From: Acanthaster planci
Lineage: Eukaryota; Echinodermata; Asteroidea; Valvatida; Acanthasteridae
Direction: 5' to 3'
NCBI RefSeq assembly: GCF_001949145.1
Contig: NW_019091465.1
Location: forward strand, 242,237 to 306,236
Length of the DNA: 64,000 nucleotides
Both the position numbers and the translations under genes were made by a program. Below, piece by piece: positions 38,160 through 48,662 of this stretch (positions are counted from its first letter, which is position 1; every line of letters starts with the position of its first letter). Below the pieces are notes generated by a model. That model worked only from the letters and a program-made list of their open reading frames with translations, did no database searches and had not been told where the DNA came from.

Positions 38160-39714
38160 ATCGAGCTGGGTGCAGTGGTCCATTACTTCGAAAGAAAGTT
38201 TTGGTTTCATCACTTAATATGGAATTAATTAAAATTAATTACTGTGATCTGGTAGCCATATTGTATCATTGTGAAGTATATAATTTCAAAGTGCGACGAC
38301 TTATTTGTGTCCCACCTGTTTTGGGGTAAGTCAACACCCAGCAGTCGTCGGGCCTGACCTCGAAGCTCTTGATTTCGTCCATAATTTCACACATCTCTGG
38401 CGTAAGTGGCACTCCTTTGTATTCGCCCAGCGTGTAGGGAGACTCGGCCGTGTACTTCCACCTCATTAACTCTCGAACTGCAACACAGAACCATTGAAAT
38501 GTAAACGAAAGAAATTAAAAGCCTGTTTCATAGATCAGTGATCTGCGATCACGAACGAAAATATTTAAACACATGCATGTAAACGCGCTGTTTTTGCACA
38601 ATAAGTGTGTTTTGCATCCGTATCATGCAAAGTGTTAAGAAACGATTTAGGCCTACACAATTTATTTTCAGTTCCAATATACAACAGAAGCAAATCTTTA
38701 TGTGCAATCGTTTCAAGCTCTAGAACATAAGCGTTAGGAGCCTAGACGATATTCTAATCAGTGTCTGAATAACGAAAGGTTTTTGCTGTTGCCTAGCTCG
38801 AACTCTTCATGAGTGTCAAAGATTGGACACAAAATGTAAGTATTCCCAATATAGCGTGCACGTCTAATGAAACATTTTCTGTACACGCTTCGGCAAGAGT
38901 TAGTTTAAACTTGCTTGAAAATTTCTGGCAAGTAATTGAATTTGTATTTTCTCTCTTTAAAGATTTCAAACGGAATACGGATCCCTACTGCAGGAGACCC
39001 CCGGCCATTGCCAACACGGAACAAATCACAATGTACGCGTCGCCCTAAAGTCTCAGACTGAAATACAACGGCATATAGCAGGTTTAAGGAACTGCGGGGC
39101 TCGTGGGAAAACGTGGGGAAAAGGGGCTGGAGGCTTGAGCAAGTCTGTTGGCCTTGTGCAAACGAGGGTCGTCCAAATTGCTCAATACGGAAATAGAGTT
39201 TGAAACATTATTTTTGCGAAAAACATCGCTGGCCCTCAGGCCAACTTTGGGATCAATCATCTTCAGATAAAAGTTACCGGGTGAAGACATTAGCTAGTGT
39301 GATCTGAAACACCTGAAAAGCTTTGAATTGTTTTATGTTTTTTTTTCAGAATGAGGGTAAATGATGATCAGGGCAGTTCTTTTAATGGACTCTATTAACC
39401 TGGCTGGTTTTGCAAGCAACCATCACACTTTCAAACGGGTGATGAAATTGACTTCTAAGAATAGGAGTACAGTGAAGGTACTTACATTCTTCAGCAGTAC
39501 CATACTTGTCCATACTGCTGCAGCTTGGCTCAGCCTTCAAATAAAAAAGAAGAAACTGTAAGTGTTATTCTTGTAAGACAGTCCACAAACAATCATCTTT
39601 GCAGTAGTGATCAATTCAAATTACAATACAAAACTACCAAGGCTAACTTTTTTAGTTTGGTCGTTAACTTGGATAGAAGTCCATAAGACACTGTGATGTA
39701 TTCAATCATGCAAA
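38160..39714. repeat. Segmental duplication copy B, part 1
   Basis: Aligns with about 10-1565 in the same orientation and contains SULT exon 1. Copy B is split at CAAA (39711-39714) by the LTR retrotransposon and resumes at 47223. Small indels relative to copy A are frequent, for example the non-coding interval 38780-39060 is shorter. Confidence 0.85.
38316..38466 (-). CDS. Sulfotransferase exon 1 (start codon, PAPS loop first half)
   Basis: Encodes residues 1-50 plus the first base of codon 51, beginning MRWKYTAESP and ending TYPKT(G). The lysine of YPKTG is the conserved PAPS-binding and catalytic lysine of SULTs. The exon ends at a GT donor (ACAG|GTGGGA) in phase 1, which fits the acceptor of the exon at 32085-32221. 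The ATG at 38464-38466 is chosen because it aligns with the ATG of the paralogous exon at 141-291. A good acceptor (TTCTGTGTTGCAG) lies 11 bases before it and is conserved in both copies, so a 5' untranslated exon probably precedes it, or the reading frame extends upstream from the acceptor (Arg-Glu-Leu-Met). Confidence 0.9.
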
Positions 39715-40046
39715 TGTAGCAAAAAGCTAGCTATGATCACTATTTCAGCAATAGTTCCGGTGAGGGAAATAATTGGGTTCACGCAACAGCTTTTTTTAGC
39801 CTTCCACCGTCTTCCTTCGTTTTGTTCCCTTCATCCACCACCAATCTCCCGCGCTCTTCCTTTTCACCCGCCCAAAGTCCCACAATCTTTTTCTTCGTCC
39901 ACTTCACTGCGTGCAATGACCCTGTGACCCCTGGCAGCCTGCCCAAATACATGTACACAGTTATTTTTAGACCTTGCCCGGACAGGTGAGCGCCGCCATA
40001 TGCACATATGTATATTTGTACACACACAAAAAGCAATTCCCCTACA
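39715..40046 (-). repeat. 3' LTR of the Gypsy element
   Basis: Starts TGTAGC and ends CCTACA in plus-strand order, giving short TG...CA inverted ends. It matches 46930-47222 over its length except for an extra block of about 40 bases near 39792-39832 and scattered substitutions. The adjacent inner sequence on the minus strand is a purine-rich tract. Confidence 0.88.
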
Positions 40047-40394
40047 CGCTCCCCTACTTTGTCGATCTCTCACCCGGAGATCGAACTTATTTTATCCATA
40101 ATACAGGCTCTTTTATCGATATTACAATGCAATAAGCGAGAAAATATAGCGACCATGTAGCGGTGCACACTTTGGCCTTTCTTTCTTTGCGAATGTAAGC
40201 CTTAACTTTTATGAAACACTGGAGTGGTGATCAATCTCAAGGCCTATAACAGAAAATCTTATAAACGTATGTACAACCCAAATAGATATTTGACAACGTC
40301 TCAAATAACTTTAAGTACAACATTTCCATTACTTTTTTTTCTTTCAACGAGTGAACAGTTAGCTTTGTTATAAACACTTCATGTGAAATTCCTT
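40047..40394. other. Gypsy 3' non-coding region with polypurine tract
   Basis: Between the SGNH-like ORF and the 3' LTR. The first bases on the plus strand (CGCTCCCCTACTTT) are the complement of a purine-rich tract suited to plus-strand priming. A small hairpin (CGATCTC..GGAGATCG) follows. Confidence 0.6.
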
Positions 40395-40972
40395 TTACCA
40401 AAAGCGAGCCTGGAAAAATTCAACAAGTCGCGGAAGGGTCCTCCTATACTGGTGCTCTCCGCATCGATTCATATGCACACCATCTAAATTGTATCTCGGA
40501 TGTTTCAACCCTCTATGGTTCCAGAGACACCAACCATCCTCTACGAATGTACTCTCCTTAATCAATAGGTTTAACTCCGTGGCCCGACTATTGAATGTTT
40601 CCAGGTCAACCTGATGGCGTCGCATGCCCCCAGTACGAGGCAGTACTGGCAAGAACACAACCGCTTCGGGTTTAATACAATTTCCTGCCAACTGCTCAAC
40701 AAACTGACACAACTTTTGATGGACGACTCTTGCACAGTTCTGTCGGGAGCAAAAATCATTTGTCCCAAGATAAATTATCAATACTCTTGGATTAATCCTC
40801 CGAAGGTGGCCATAATACAAACTCCCATTCGCTTTGATCCGGGAAAGGGATAAGCCCCCTTCCCCAAAACAGTGAACAGACACATGATGTTGTGGAATTC
40901 AAATTCAAGCACAGATCGATTTTTGTTTTCGAGTCGTCGCACAAAGTTATGTCCAAACAAAACGAAGGCCAT
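40395..40972 (-). pseudogene. SGNH-hydrolase-like ORF in the 3' part of the Gypsy element
   Basis: It lies between pol and the 3' LTR, where retroelements often carry an extra gene. Block I reads VLFGHNFVRRLENKN (about 40925-40970), block III VLIIYLGTNDFCS, and block V LDGVHMNRCG with the Asp-x-x-His pair. These three blocks in this order define SGNH/GDSL esterases. The nucleophilic serine position is Asn (AAC, 40946-40948), one transition from AGC. A one-base frameshift near 40885-40890 splits block I from the rest. In life it might have been an esterase accessory protein of the element; the function is unknown. A captured host esterase domain is the alternative. Confidence 0.65.
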
Positions 40973-41314
40973 TTTGTACGACGTATGAAAGATGGTTTTC
41001 TACCTAGCTCTTAATTAACTAAACACAATCTGAGTAGCTATCAACCACTTCGTTTGGCATGGTATATGTACACATTTCTTCAGACGTCAAGATCGTGTTC
41101 CTTAGGAACTGGATTCCCCAAGACTTGCCAGGTATCCAATCCTGACGACTTGATCCGTAGCCTTGTTACCTAGCAAAGGTAATATTAACAATATCAACAA
41201 ACTTGCAAGTGTCCTGGGTGGAACCAAACGGTAAGGGCCTCCCTACTGAAAACTGGATTTCCCAAGTCTTTCCAACCAGGAAACACCTTAGCTATTTGTA
41301 AGCCACCCAGACTA

Positions 41315-44300
41315 TTACTTATTTACAGAACGAGGCAGATGATACGGATTGGTATGGATACCTTAGGTGCTCCGCTGGGATCTCCTGAGAGGCAACATTA
41401 CCCGCGGGGACTGGTACGGTTGCTCCCCTACTTTGTCGGTACTATCTCTCCCATCTTTGGCATCAGCAAGCTGTCCTAAATCTAGCCCCGGTGTGAAGTC
41501 TTCCTAGGACTCTGAGCTACTACCCGAAGCTACACTTCCATCCGATAACTCGGATGGGTGTAGCCTAAGGAGTTTCCGATTTACGGTTCTTTCCGTGTCC
41601 CCTTGAGAAGGTCCGATGCGATACACGTCTCCCTCAGGATTAAACCAGGTAACAATCTAACTTTCTCAACAGCACTCTTGCTCCAAGCTTAAACGATTTA
41701 CACATTTTCCTTTTAGATCATGAAGAATTTTGTTACGCGCAGCACGACTCTCCGTTTTCTCTCTAACTACATTCCCTGCACGTTCAAGTAGTTCTGACTG
41801 TACCTTAACGAAATCCTGATCCCAAGTAGAATCTGTACGCCCAATAATCTGGTATAACGGGATGAGCGGTTCTCGCCCGCACATGAGCGTGTACGAAGCA
41901 ATCCCCGTTGTTCTGTGAGGGGTGGTATTATACACGAACACGAGGTGCACCAACATATCAGGCCACTTGTGTCGGCTGCGCTCATCTATTGACTTCATCA
42001 ATCCAAATAGAGTACGATTAAACCTCTCTGTCTGGGCATTTCCCTCCGGATGGTAAGGAGTCGTCCGTGATTTTCTGATTCCATACAAGGTACATAACGC
42101 CTGGATCATGCTGCCTTCAAAATTCCGCCCTTGATCACTGTGCAAGCGCGACGGGATGCCAAATTTCGTGAACCAATGATCACGTAGGACACGGGCCACT
42201 GTTACAGCATGCTGATCTTTGCATGGTACCGCTTGCGAGAATTTCGTGAACACGTCAGTAAGGACCAACACATCTTCATATCCCCCACTTCCTCTGTCTA
42301 CCTCGACAAAGTCAATAGCAAGTACCTGTAACGGTCGAAAAGCTATTAGATGTCGCGTGGGGCTGAGCCGCCTTAGCGGTTATGCATCGTTGGCAATGAG
42401 CAATGTGGTGTCGCACGGTGGCGGTCATACGTGGCCAGTACACGCGCCTCCTAAGAAGTGAGCACGTGCGATCTACCCCTTGGTGGCCCCATCCATCGTG
42501 GCTACCCTGAACAGCTCTTGGTTGGAGAACCTTTGGCAAAAGGATCTGAAAAACTTCCCCGTGCAATTGGTCTTTCACCTTTCTATGCAAGACACCGTCA
42601 CGGACAACATATCATGGCCACTGCCAGAGCTTCAGGTCTCGNCGTACCGCGCTTACCATTGGATTCAACTTCACCCGGAACTGCATTTTGCTCCCAGTGC
42701 TTCCACAGGACCCTGATGTCTGGGTCTTCCCTTTGCAATGCCGCTAATTGTTCTGCTGAAAACGAAGGAAACAGCCCAGGGGGCCCACCGTTAGACTGTG
42801 CCTCCGTAGCCAGTCGCATTTGACTGACCCTGTTTATCTCGGTGCGCAATGGAATAGTGCTCGTTTGAGAGATCTGCCGTACCGCCCCCTTTTCTTCGGG
42901 GGAAAGATGCCCTGGGTAGGGGCTAAGGGCATCGACATAGCGATTACTCCGGCTGGACCGGAATTTTACTTCAAAGTCGAATGAGGCCAACTGGGCCACT
43001 CATCGCGTCTCACATTCACCTAGTCTAGCCGTGTTGATATGGGCTAACGGATTGTTATTCGTTGAACAGTAAACAACACACCCAATAAGTAGTCCCGGAA
43101 TTTGTCAACCACCGACCACTTCAAGGTTAATAACTCCAATTTAAAGGAGCTATAATCTGGACATTTGGCTTCCACCCCTCTCAGTCCCCTGCTAGCATAA
43201 GCAATAGGGTGCTTCTCTCCATCCTCCCTTTCTTGTAGTAGGCATGCCCCTAAACCCTTGAGTGACGCATCCACCTCAAGAATGAACGGAGATGAAAAAT
43301 CTGGGTAAGCCAACACGGGTGCCCCTGGCAAGGCTTGCTTCAGAGTGTCAAACGATTTCTGGGCCTCCGCGTTCCACAAATATGCCGCTATATGTCGCAT
43401 AGCCCTTCCCTTGCCCGCGGTGCTCACAACAGGCGGCAGCATTGCATGTAGTGGCGCTGTTATCTTCGCAAACCCTGATACGAGGCAGCGATAGTAGCCA
43501 GCCAGTCCCCAAAAAGATCGTAAATGCTCCGCTGTTTTTGGCACAGGCCAATCTTTTTATCCGCTGTATCTTCTCGTCATCTACAGACAAACCTTTAGCG
43601 CTTACAATATGACCCAGATATCGTACCTGACTTTGTAGCAGCTGGCATTTCTGACCTTTGATCTTTATCCCAAATTCAGATATGCGTGTGAGAACCAGGT
43701 CTAATCTAGAAAGGTGTTCATTGAGGGTGGGGGAAAACACTAGTATATGATCCAGATATACCAATAGCTGAGTCAGGTTCAGATCCCCAACACACATTTC
43801 CATTACCCTCTGGAATGTGCTTGGCGCATTGGCTAAGCCGAAAGGCATTCGAGTGAACTCGAATAGCCCGAACGGAACCCGGAATGCCGTCTTACTCACT
43901 GAACTCGGATCCATCAAAACTTGATGGTACCCGTGTGCCAAATCCAGGGATGAAAAGAAGCGTGCCCCTTGCAATGCTTCCAATGACTCCTCAGTTCGTG
44001 GTAAGGGAAAGGAATCTCGCACCGTGCGCGCGTTAAGCTTCCTGTAATCCACCTTTAGACGACAGGATCCATCCTTTTTCCGCACTAACACGATGGGACT
44101 GGCATAAGGGCTGCTACTCGTAAGAATAATACTCATATCTAGCAACCTTTGTACCATGTCCCGAACCTCTCCCAGGCAGTGAGGAGGTATCCTCTGATAA
44201 GGCTGGCTTATAGGAACCTCGTCTGTCGTTCGAATTTGGTGCAACACCTTATCGCATGACCCTACGTCAAACTGATCCTTAGAGAAAACCGAGTCGTGTT

Positions 44301-45006
44301 TCCGTATCAACCAAACAACATCCTCCTTATCCTCTCCGTTCAAGAGACAAGAACCTAATTTCAGCCCCGGCGGGAACTTATACTGCGAACCATCACCGAA
44401 AACGTAGGTTTCTTGTTCTTGACCACCATCCAATCCTTCAACGACTACAGTCTCACCCTCAAACCCATGCGGTGGCGCGCGTATGTAGCAAATAAGGCTT
44501 CGAACCTCATTTGGCAGGATGGTTGTTGGACTTCTGCCCGTACGGACAGAGGCTTGTCTAACACCGTGCGGTCTCTTAGCAGGACCTTCATCATGTGCCA
44601 TGCGATACCAACGTAATGTTGTTTCCCACGCTTCGGCATCTTCACTTCCAGATTGTGTAACCAAACCCCTCAACAACTCTAAATTATTACATCCCAGCAA
44701 TACGGGACAATGACCCCAGTTAAATGCCCCACCACCAAGGGGATCTTTTACAACAAGATGATGGGCATTAACCTCAAGGTTATAGACACACAGGGGGACC
44801 TCTATGTACCCCTTAATAGGTATTGACTCGCCGCCTGCACTCGACACATGCATATCGTACCCAATTGAATCAACTCCGTTTTTTTTTGCCCTCAAGATTT
44901 CCTTATAAAACGAAGAGCTAATCAACGAAGCCTCGGCCCCAGTGTCCAACAAACACTTTGTAGAGACACATGCCAGTGTGATACAAGCCTTGGGGCTTTC
45001 CCCCAC
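41315..45006 (-). pseudogene. Gypsy pol (protease, RT, RNase H, integrase), RT active site mutated
   Basis: The protease has CLLDTGAEASLI. Reverse transcriptase shows VRKKDGSCRLKVDYRKLN, SLDLAHGYHQV and FGLFEFTRMPFGLANAPS. The catalytic box reads VYLDHILVFS instead of YLDD: codon CAT at 43747-43749. RNase H follows (LAGYYR, PFILEVDASLKGLGACL, LELLTLKWSV), then the integrase zinc region (HDGWGHQGVDR, HCQRCITAK), the DDE core (AIDFVEVD, LHSDQGRNFEG, PEGNAQTERFNRT) and a C-terminal tail with RRSQRSTQ and NPYHLPRSV ending at 41315. Frameshifts occur near 43545, 43070, 42600 and 42349, and near 41700. One ambiguous base lies at 42642. All integrase DDE residues remain. Confidence 0.9.
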
Positions 45007-45127
45007 TAACCTGGCTAAAGACTATCGGCCGAAGCCTTGGATGACTGCCCTATCGCTACAGATTCCCTTTTCGGTGAGGCCTCTGGTTGTCCCCTCTCCA
45101 CAACTTGGCCCACAGTTGTGGAGAGTT

Positions 45128-46238
45128 CTAGTTTACCCCTGCTTCAGAAGTAGGTTGTGGCTGCCCATTGGTTTGCTGAGTATCACCCACTTGAGATTGG
45201 TTTTCCCTTTCCCGAGCCATTGGCAGTTTGCAGTCAGCACAAATGTGCCCTGGCCGTCGGCAGTAATAGCAATGAAACTGGGGCCGACCGTTAGGCGTAG
45301 GACTGGGCTGAGTAGCACTGTCCCAACCACTTCTAGAATTATCCTTTTCTAGTACGCGCTGTGGCAAGGTCGTGATTTGTTCTTGTTGTTTTCCAATCTG
45401 CTCTTGCTGTTGTTTCATACATTTCAGTAACTCCTGCTGTTGCTGGAGCACATTCTGCAGCGTTGCGCCACCTACTGCACTAGTCTCTGCGCTTGCATTT
45501 TGATCATGACTTTCAATGTGATCGGCAGGGTTCAGGCTCAGGCATTTTTCTTGTGTACCGACGCAATGTTCGGCTACAACTGGGTTTACCTGACTGTGCA
45601 TGGGTTTCTGTGTCTTTTCTAAATCTCGGAAAAGTTCCCTAGCGGCATCGCGAATTTCACCGAATTTTTGGTTCGGTTTCTCCAGCTCTAAGCGCCGCAG
45701 TTCCAGGCGCACTGTCTGGTTTCGAGCCCCCGGAACGAATTGCCCAATGAGTACTCTGTCCCTCAGAGCAAGAAAAGACCCCTTTTCCTCTTCTGACGCC
45801 ACCTCTAAAATTTTGTCATGCAGCTGAATTAGTGCCCTGGAGAAGTCCATAAGGGACTCTTCCTCCTGCTGATAGCGCTCGAACAGAGCCTTTTGTAACC
45901 CTTGAACGGTTAGTACCTCCCCAAAATGGTGTCGTAGCAATTTAGAGCTTAGATGTCATTGCGGACACTCTCCGGGTGGCACTTAATTTCCTGACGGGCT
46001 CTCCCAGCCAAATAGCCAATTATCACTTTGGCTTGCTCTTCTACAGGGACTTTGCATTGTTGCAAATATGCACCAACATCATCTAGCCAATTATCTATTG
46101 CTAAATCCCCGACTTTGACAGGTTTTCCATAGAATTTCGAGAGTTTGATAGGACGCTGGGGGATGGTTTTTGGCTTGGCCCCTGAAGAGCGTCTGTAAGC
46201 CCCGACACCAATCTTGCAATTAGGTCTGCCTCAGCCAT
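45128..46238 (-). pseudogene. Gypsy gag (capsid-like region and zinc knuckle), frameshifted
   Basis: Starts MAEADLIARLVSGL at 46238. After a frameshift it reads KLSKFYGKPVKVGD, WLDDVGAYLQQC and GYLAGRARQEIKCHP, then shifts again into the long frame 45128-45940 (LQKALFERYQQEEES, LRDRVLIGQFVPG). A Gln-rich coiled segment follows, then the CCHC knuckle CYYCRRPGHICADC (C-x2-C-x4-H-x4-C). This is a typical gag for binding element RNA. At least two single-base indels break it. Confidence 0.85.
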
Positions 46239-46929
46239 TGTCATCGAAAGTTTCAAATATACATGTATTAAGGAAACACCCTAAGCGCAGTATAAGCCTA
46301 GGCACAGACCCACTACTTTATAATTGTTTTTAGGCTTACACATTGAATCAGCGACAATATAATACCAAACCAATGCCAAAGTACAAAGGATCGGTTCATG
46401 AACAAACCAGATGATAAACACTGAAGCAATGCTACCTGTGTCTATTCAGTCAAAGTTACACCCATCAGGACACACATGCATGAAGGGAAGTCACTATCCT
46501 TTGAAAGTTCAGTTCAAGCCGTCGTTCCTTCGCGACGTCCCACTAGCGTTCTCCGACGCCGGTCCCCGCCGCTCCAGTCAGCCGGGCCAGTATCGCCAGT
46601 CCGGTGAACTCTCGTGACGTCGGTTTCCCGAAAAGGTTAACACCACGTCCCGCAACAAGCCCTGTCCGTTCTCCCACTCCTCGATACGTTCCGCCCGGCA
46701 CCCACAGGTCCCCAAACCTTCAGTCGCTCGGTCGGTATGTCCACCCTCCGGTGACTATCGGCATGCAGGTTCAAGCTCTTTCCTAACAGCTAATAGGCCT
46801 ACAACACCATCAGCAATTCAGTCCCGTAGCAAACTTAGTACCACTTGCTGTTTTCGTCTGTTACTCGCCAATAATCAGTTCGCATGCAGCCGATTCTCAA
46901 ATATCCAGCACCCCATCCGTGTTACCATT
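46239..46929. other. Gypsy 5' leader, non-coding
   Basis: Sequence between the primer-binding site and gag start on the minus strand. No conserved domain is seen; it presumably carries the RNA packaging leader. Confidence 0.6.
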
Positions 46930-47222
46930 TGAGGCAAAAAGCTAGCTATGATCGCTACTTCAGCAATAGTTCCGGTGAGGGAAATAATTGGGTTCACGCA
47001 ACAGCTTTTTTGACCACCAATCTCCCGCGCTCTTCCTTTTCACCAGCCCAAAGTCCCACAATTTTTTTTTTCGTCCACTTCACTGCGTGTAATGACCCTG
47101 TGACCCCTGGCAGCCTGTCCAAATACATGTACACAGTTATTTGTAGACCTTGCCCGGGCAGGTGAGCGCCGCCATATGCACATATGTATATTTCCACACA
47201 CACAAAAAGCAATTCCCCTACA
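46930..47222 (-). repeat. 5' LTR of the Gypsy element
   Basis: Matches the other LTR (AGCTAGCTATGATCGCTA, GGGAAATAATTGGGTTCACG and so on). On the minus strand the first inner bases are AATGGTAACACGGATGGGG, where TGGTAACACGG is a plausible tRNA-complementary primer-binding site. It is shorter than the 3' LTR because of an internal deletion here or an insertion there. Confidence 0.88.
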
Positions 47223-48310
47223 CAAACATGCCGATATCACTTTATGCAACGGTAGCTAGTATGGAAATAGCGACTGCTTCGTGTGGTGCAGTAAAACAAG
47301 CCTATATACCGTACCGAGGCAATCGAAGGAGGATATTCCATTGTCTCGACGCTAAGCCCGGGGAAAATGGAATGTTCTATGAATCATACAATATCTCATT
47401 TTTGAAGGTACGAACTATCAAGTCCTTTTTTTCAGATACTTTCGTTTCAATTCATCCATGATCCCTTTAACTTATATTCTCATGTTTTAGGCAATTGTCA
47501 GCTAAAAAAATAACTCATTAAGTTAACAATGAAAAACATTCTCAATCTTTCATGTCTTGTACTGCGTTGCAATATGCCAATTAGGTTGGCTGGCTATTAT
47601 GCGAAACTTGCACATATGGATCGGCACTAGACTCATAGCTATTCCACTTTTTTTCAAAATAAAACAAAAAGTAATCTGACAACAACAAGAATAAGCAGGA
47701 ATGGGTCTAAATATATTAAACATCAGGACAAGATGATTCAAAAGTGGAATGAAAACTGGTAAAAGTGGAAACTAGTAATCACAAGTGACGAATAAGGAGA
47801 AAATACCACCATGACAAGAACATGAAGGCAGGAGGTAGATAATTGTTTTATCAGAAAATATCACAATGGTCAAACAATTTATCTTTTTTACGACTGTAGA
47901 CAAGGTAAACCATCTTTTAGTTGCGCCTTTCACACTATTTCAGAAGGTCACCGTATTACACAAGGCCTTATAATAATCTGTATTCGTTCTCTTGGAATAC
48001 ACAGAGATTTGTCGTGAAACACTTGTATTTTAAAGGAATAATCTAAGATAAATGTAAACATGTACACTAAATAATGGCGAATTAGTGCATCGTTTCAGTA
48101 TTGACACGGGTCGAGAAATCGTATTAGAGGTTGACAAATAGAGGATCAGTGTATTCACAATAACTTGTATTGCAAACAAGGTCACCGCTTTTACATTATA
48201 TGATTCTCATTTCCCACCAATTTATTTTTGTGGGACTGACCTCGAAATAGCCTTTTTTTGTACTGACCCTGCGTAATGACCTGTACAAAGTAGCTGCGAT
48301 ACGCTTTCTC
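47223..48310. repeat. Segmental duplication copy B, part 2
   Basis: Continues the duplication after the LTR element, aligning with about 1562-2845 (CAAACATGCCGATATCAC in both). The homology ends at about 48310, where CGAT-rich tandem repeats begin in this copy but not in copy A. No gene is seen in it; promoter or 5' untranslated sequence of the SULT gene is possible. Confidence 0.8.
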
Positions 48311-48345
48311 TGTAACGCCCAAGAGTCAAAAACTTGGAGGCAACA

Positions 48346-48498
48346 AATCGATCAATCTTCAATATCGATCGATCATTCCCCTACATCGATCGATCGTTCT
48401 TCTACATCAATCAATCGTTCCAGTTACATTGATTGATCTTTCTCGTACATCGATCAATCGTTCCCTTACATCGACCGATCGACCTCTCTTGGTCGATG
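48346..48498. repeat. ATCGATCGATCG-containing tandem repeat
   Basis: About six copies of a roughly 22-26 base unit built on (A)TCGATCGATCGTTC followed by CCCTACAT-like bases. Some copies have drifted to TCAATCAATCG or TTGATTGATC. It begins just beyond the end of the segmental duplication. Confidence 0.75.
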
Positions 48499-48595
48499 AA
48501 GAAAGAGCGATAAAAAAGAGCGATGAAAAAAGAGCGGCGACAAAAGTCCGATGACGAAAGACCGATGAAAAAGACCGTTGAAGCTACAACAATGT
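48499..48595. repeat. GATGAAAAAGAGC short tandem repeat
   Basis: About seven imperfect copies of GATGAAAAAGAGC or CGATGACGAAAGACC. It directly follows the CGAT repeat. Confidence 0.6.
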
Positions 48596-48662
48596 CAACG
48601 TTAACCAACCCCTCCCAGTATCAAATGAGGCACGTGTTCCCTGTAGTAGCCCACAAGCACTC

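Larger units (their letters stand above)
12532..38466 (-). other. Complete cytosolic sulfotransferase gene model (6 coding exons)
   Basis: Gene-level entry for a cytosolic sulfotransferase, which would transfer sulfonate from PAPS to a small hydroxyl or amine acceptor. I joined six exons (38316-38466, 32085-32221, 25292-25496, 24855-24949, 23336-23513, 12532-12638). Every intron is GT-AG and the phases agree at each junction (1, 0, 1, 0, 1). The product is 290 residues, the usual length for the SULT family. Seen in the product: PAPS loop YPKTGTTW at about 47-54, catalytic His in LKSHLP (about 106), 3'-phosphate-binding RNPKDMIVS (128-136), FMRKG (252-256), and dimer motif KTHFTVAQNE (262-271). 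The introns hold a LINE, a piggyBac relic, a truncated Gypsy and a zinc-finger transposase relic. Acceptor substrate and orthology cannot be told from sequence. Further 5' non-coding exons are likely, because a conserved acceptor sits just before the start codon. Confidence 0.9.
39715..47222 (-). mobile_element. Full-length Ty3/Gypsy LTR retrotransposon, degenerate
   Basis: A 7.5-kb element reading on the minus strand: 5' LTR (46930-47222), primer-binding site, gag, pol (protease, reverse transcriptase, RNase H, integrase), an SGNH-like extra ORF, polypurine tract (AAAGTAGGGGAGCG at about 40047-40060) and 3' LTR (39715-40046). The target duplication is CAAA (39711-39714 and 47223-47226), and copy A of the surrounding duplication shows the empty site. 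The gene order with integrase after RNase H is that of Ty3/Gypsy. Frameshifts in gag, pol and the extra ORF, and a mutated reverse transcriptase active site, show it is inactive. Confidence 0.9.

Noticed and set aside
44413-44713. Plus-strand ORFs inside the Gypsy pol
   Set aside because: They are antisense shadows of the protease/RT coding frame.
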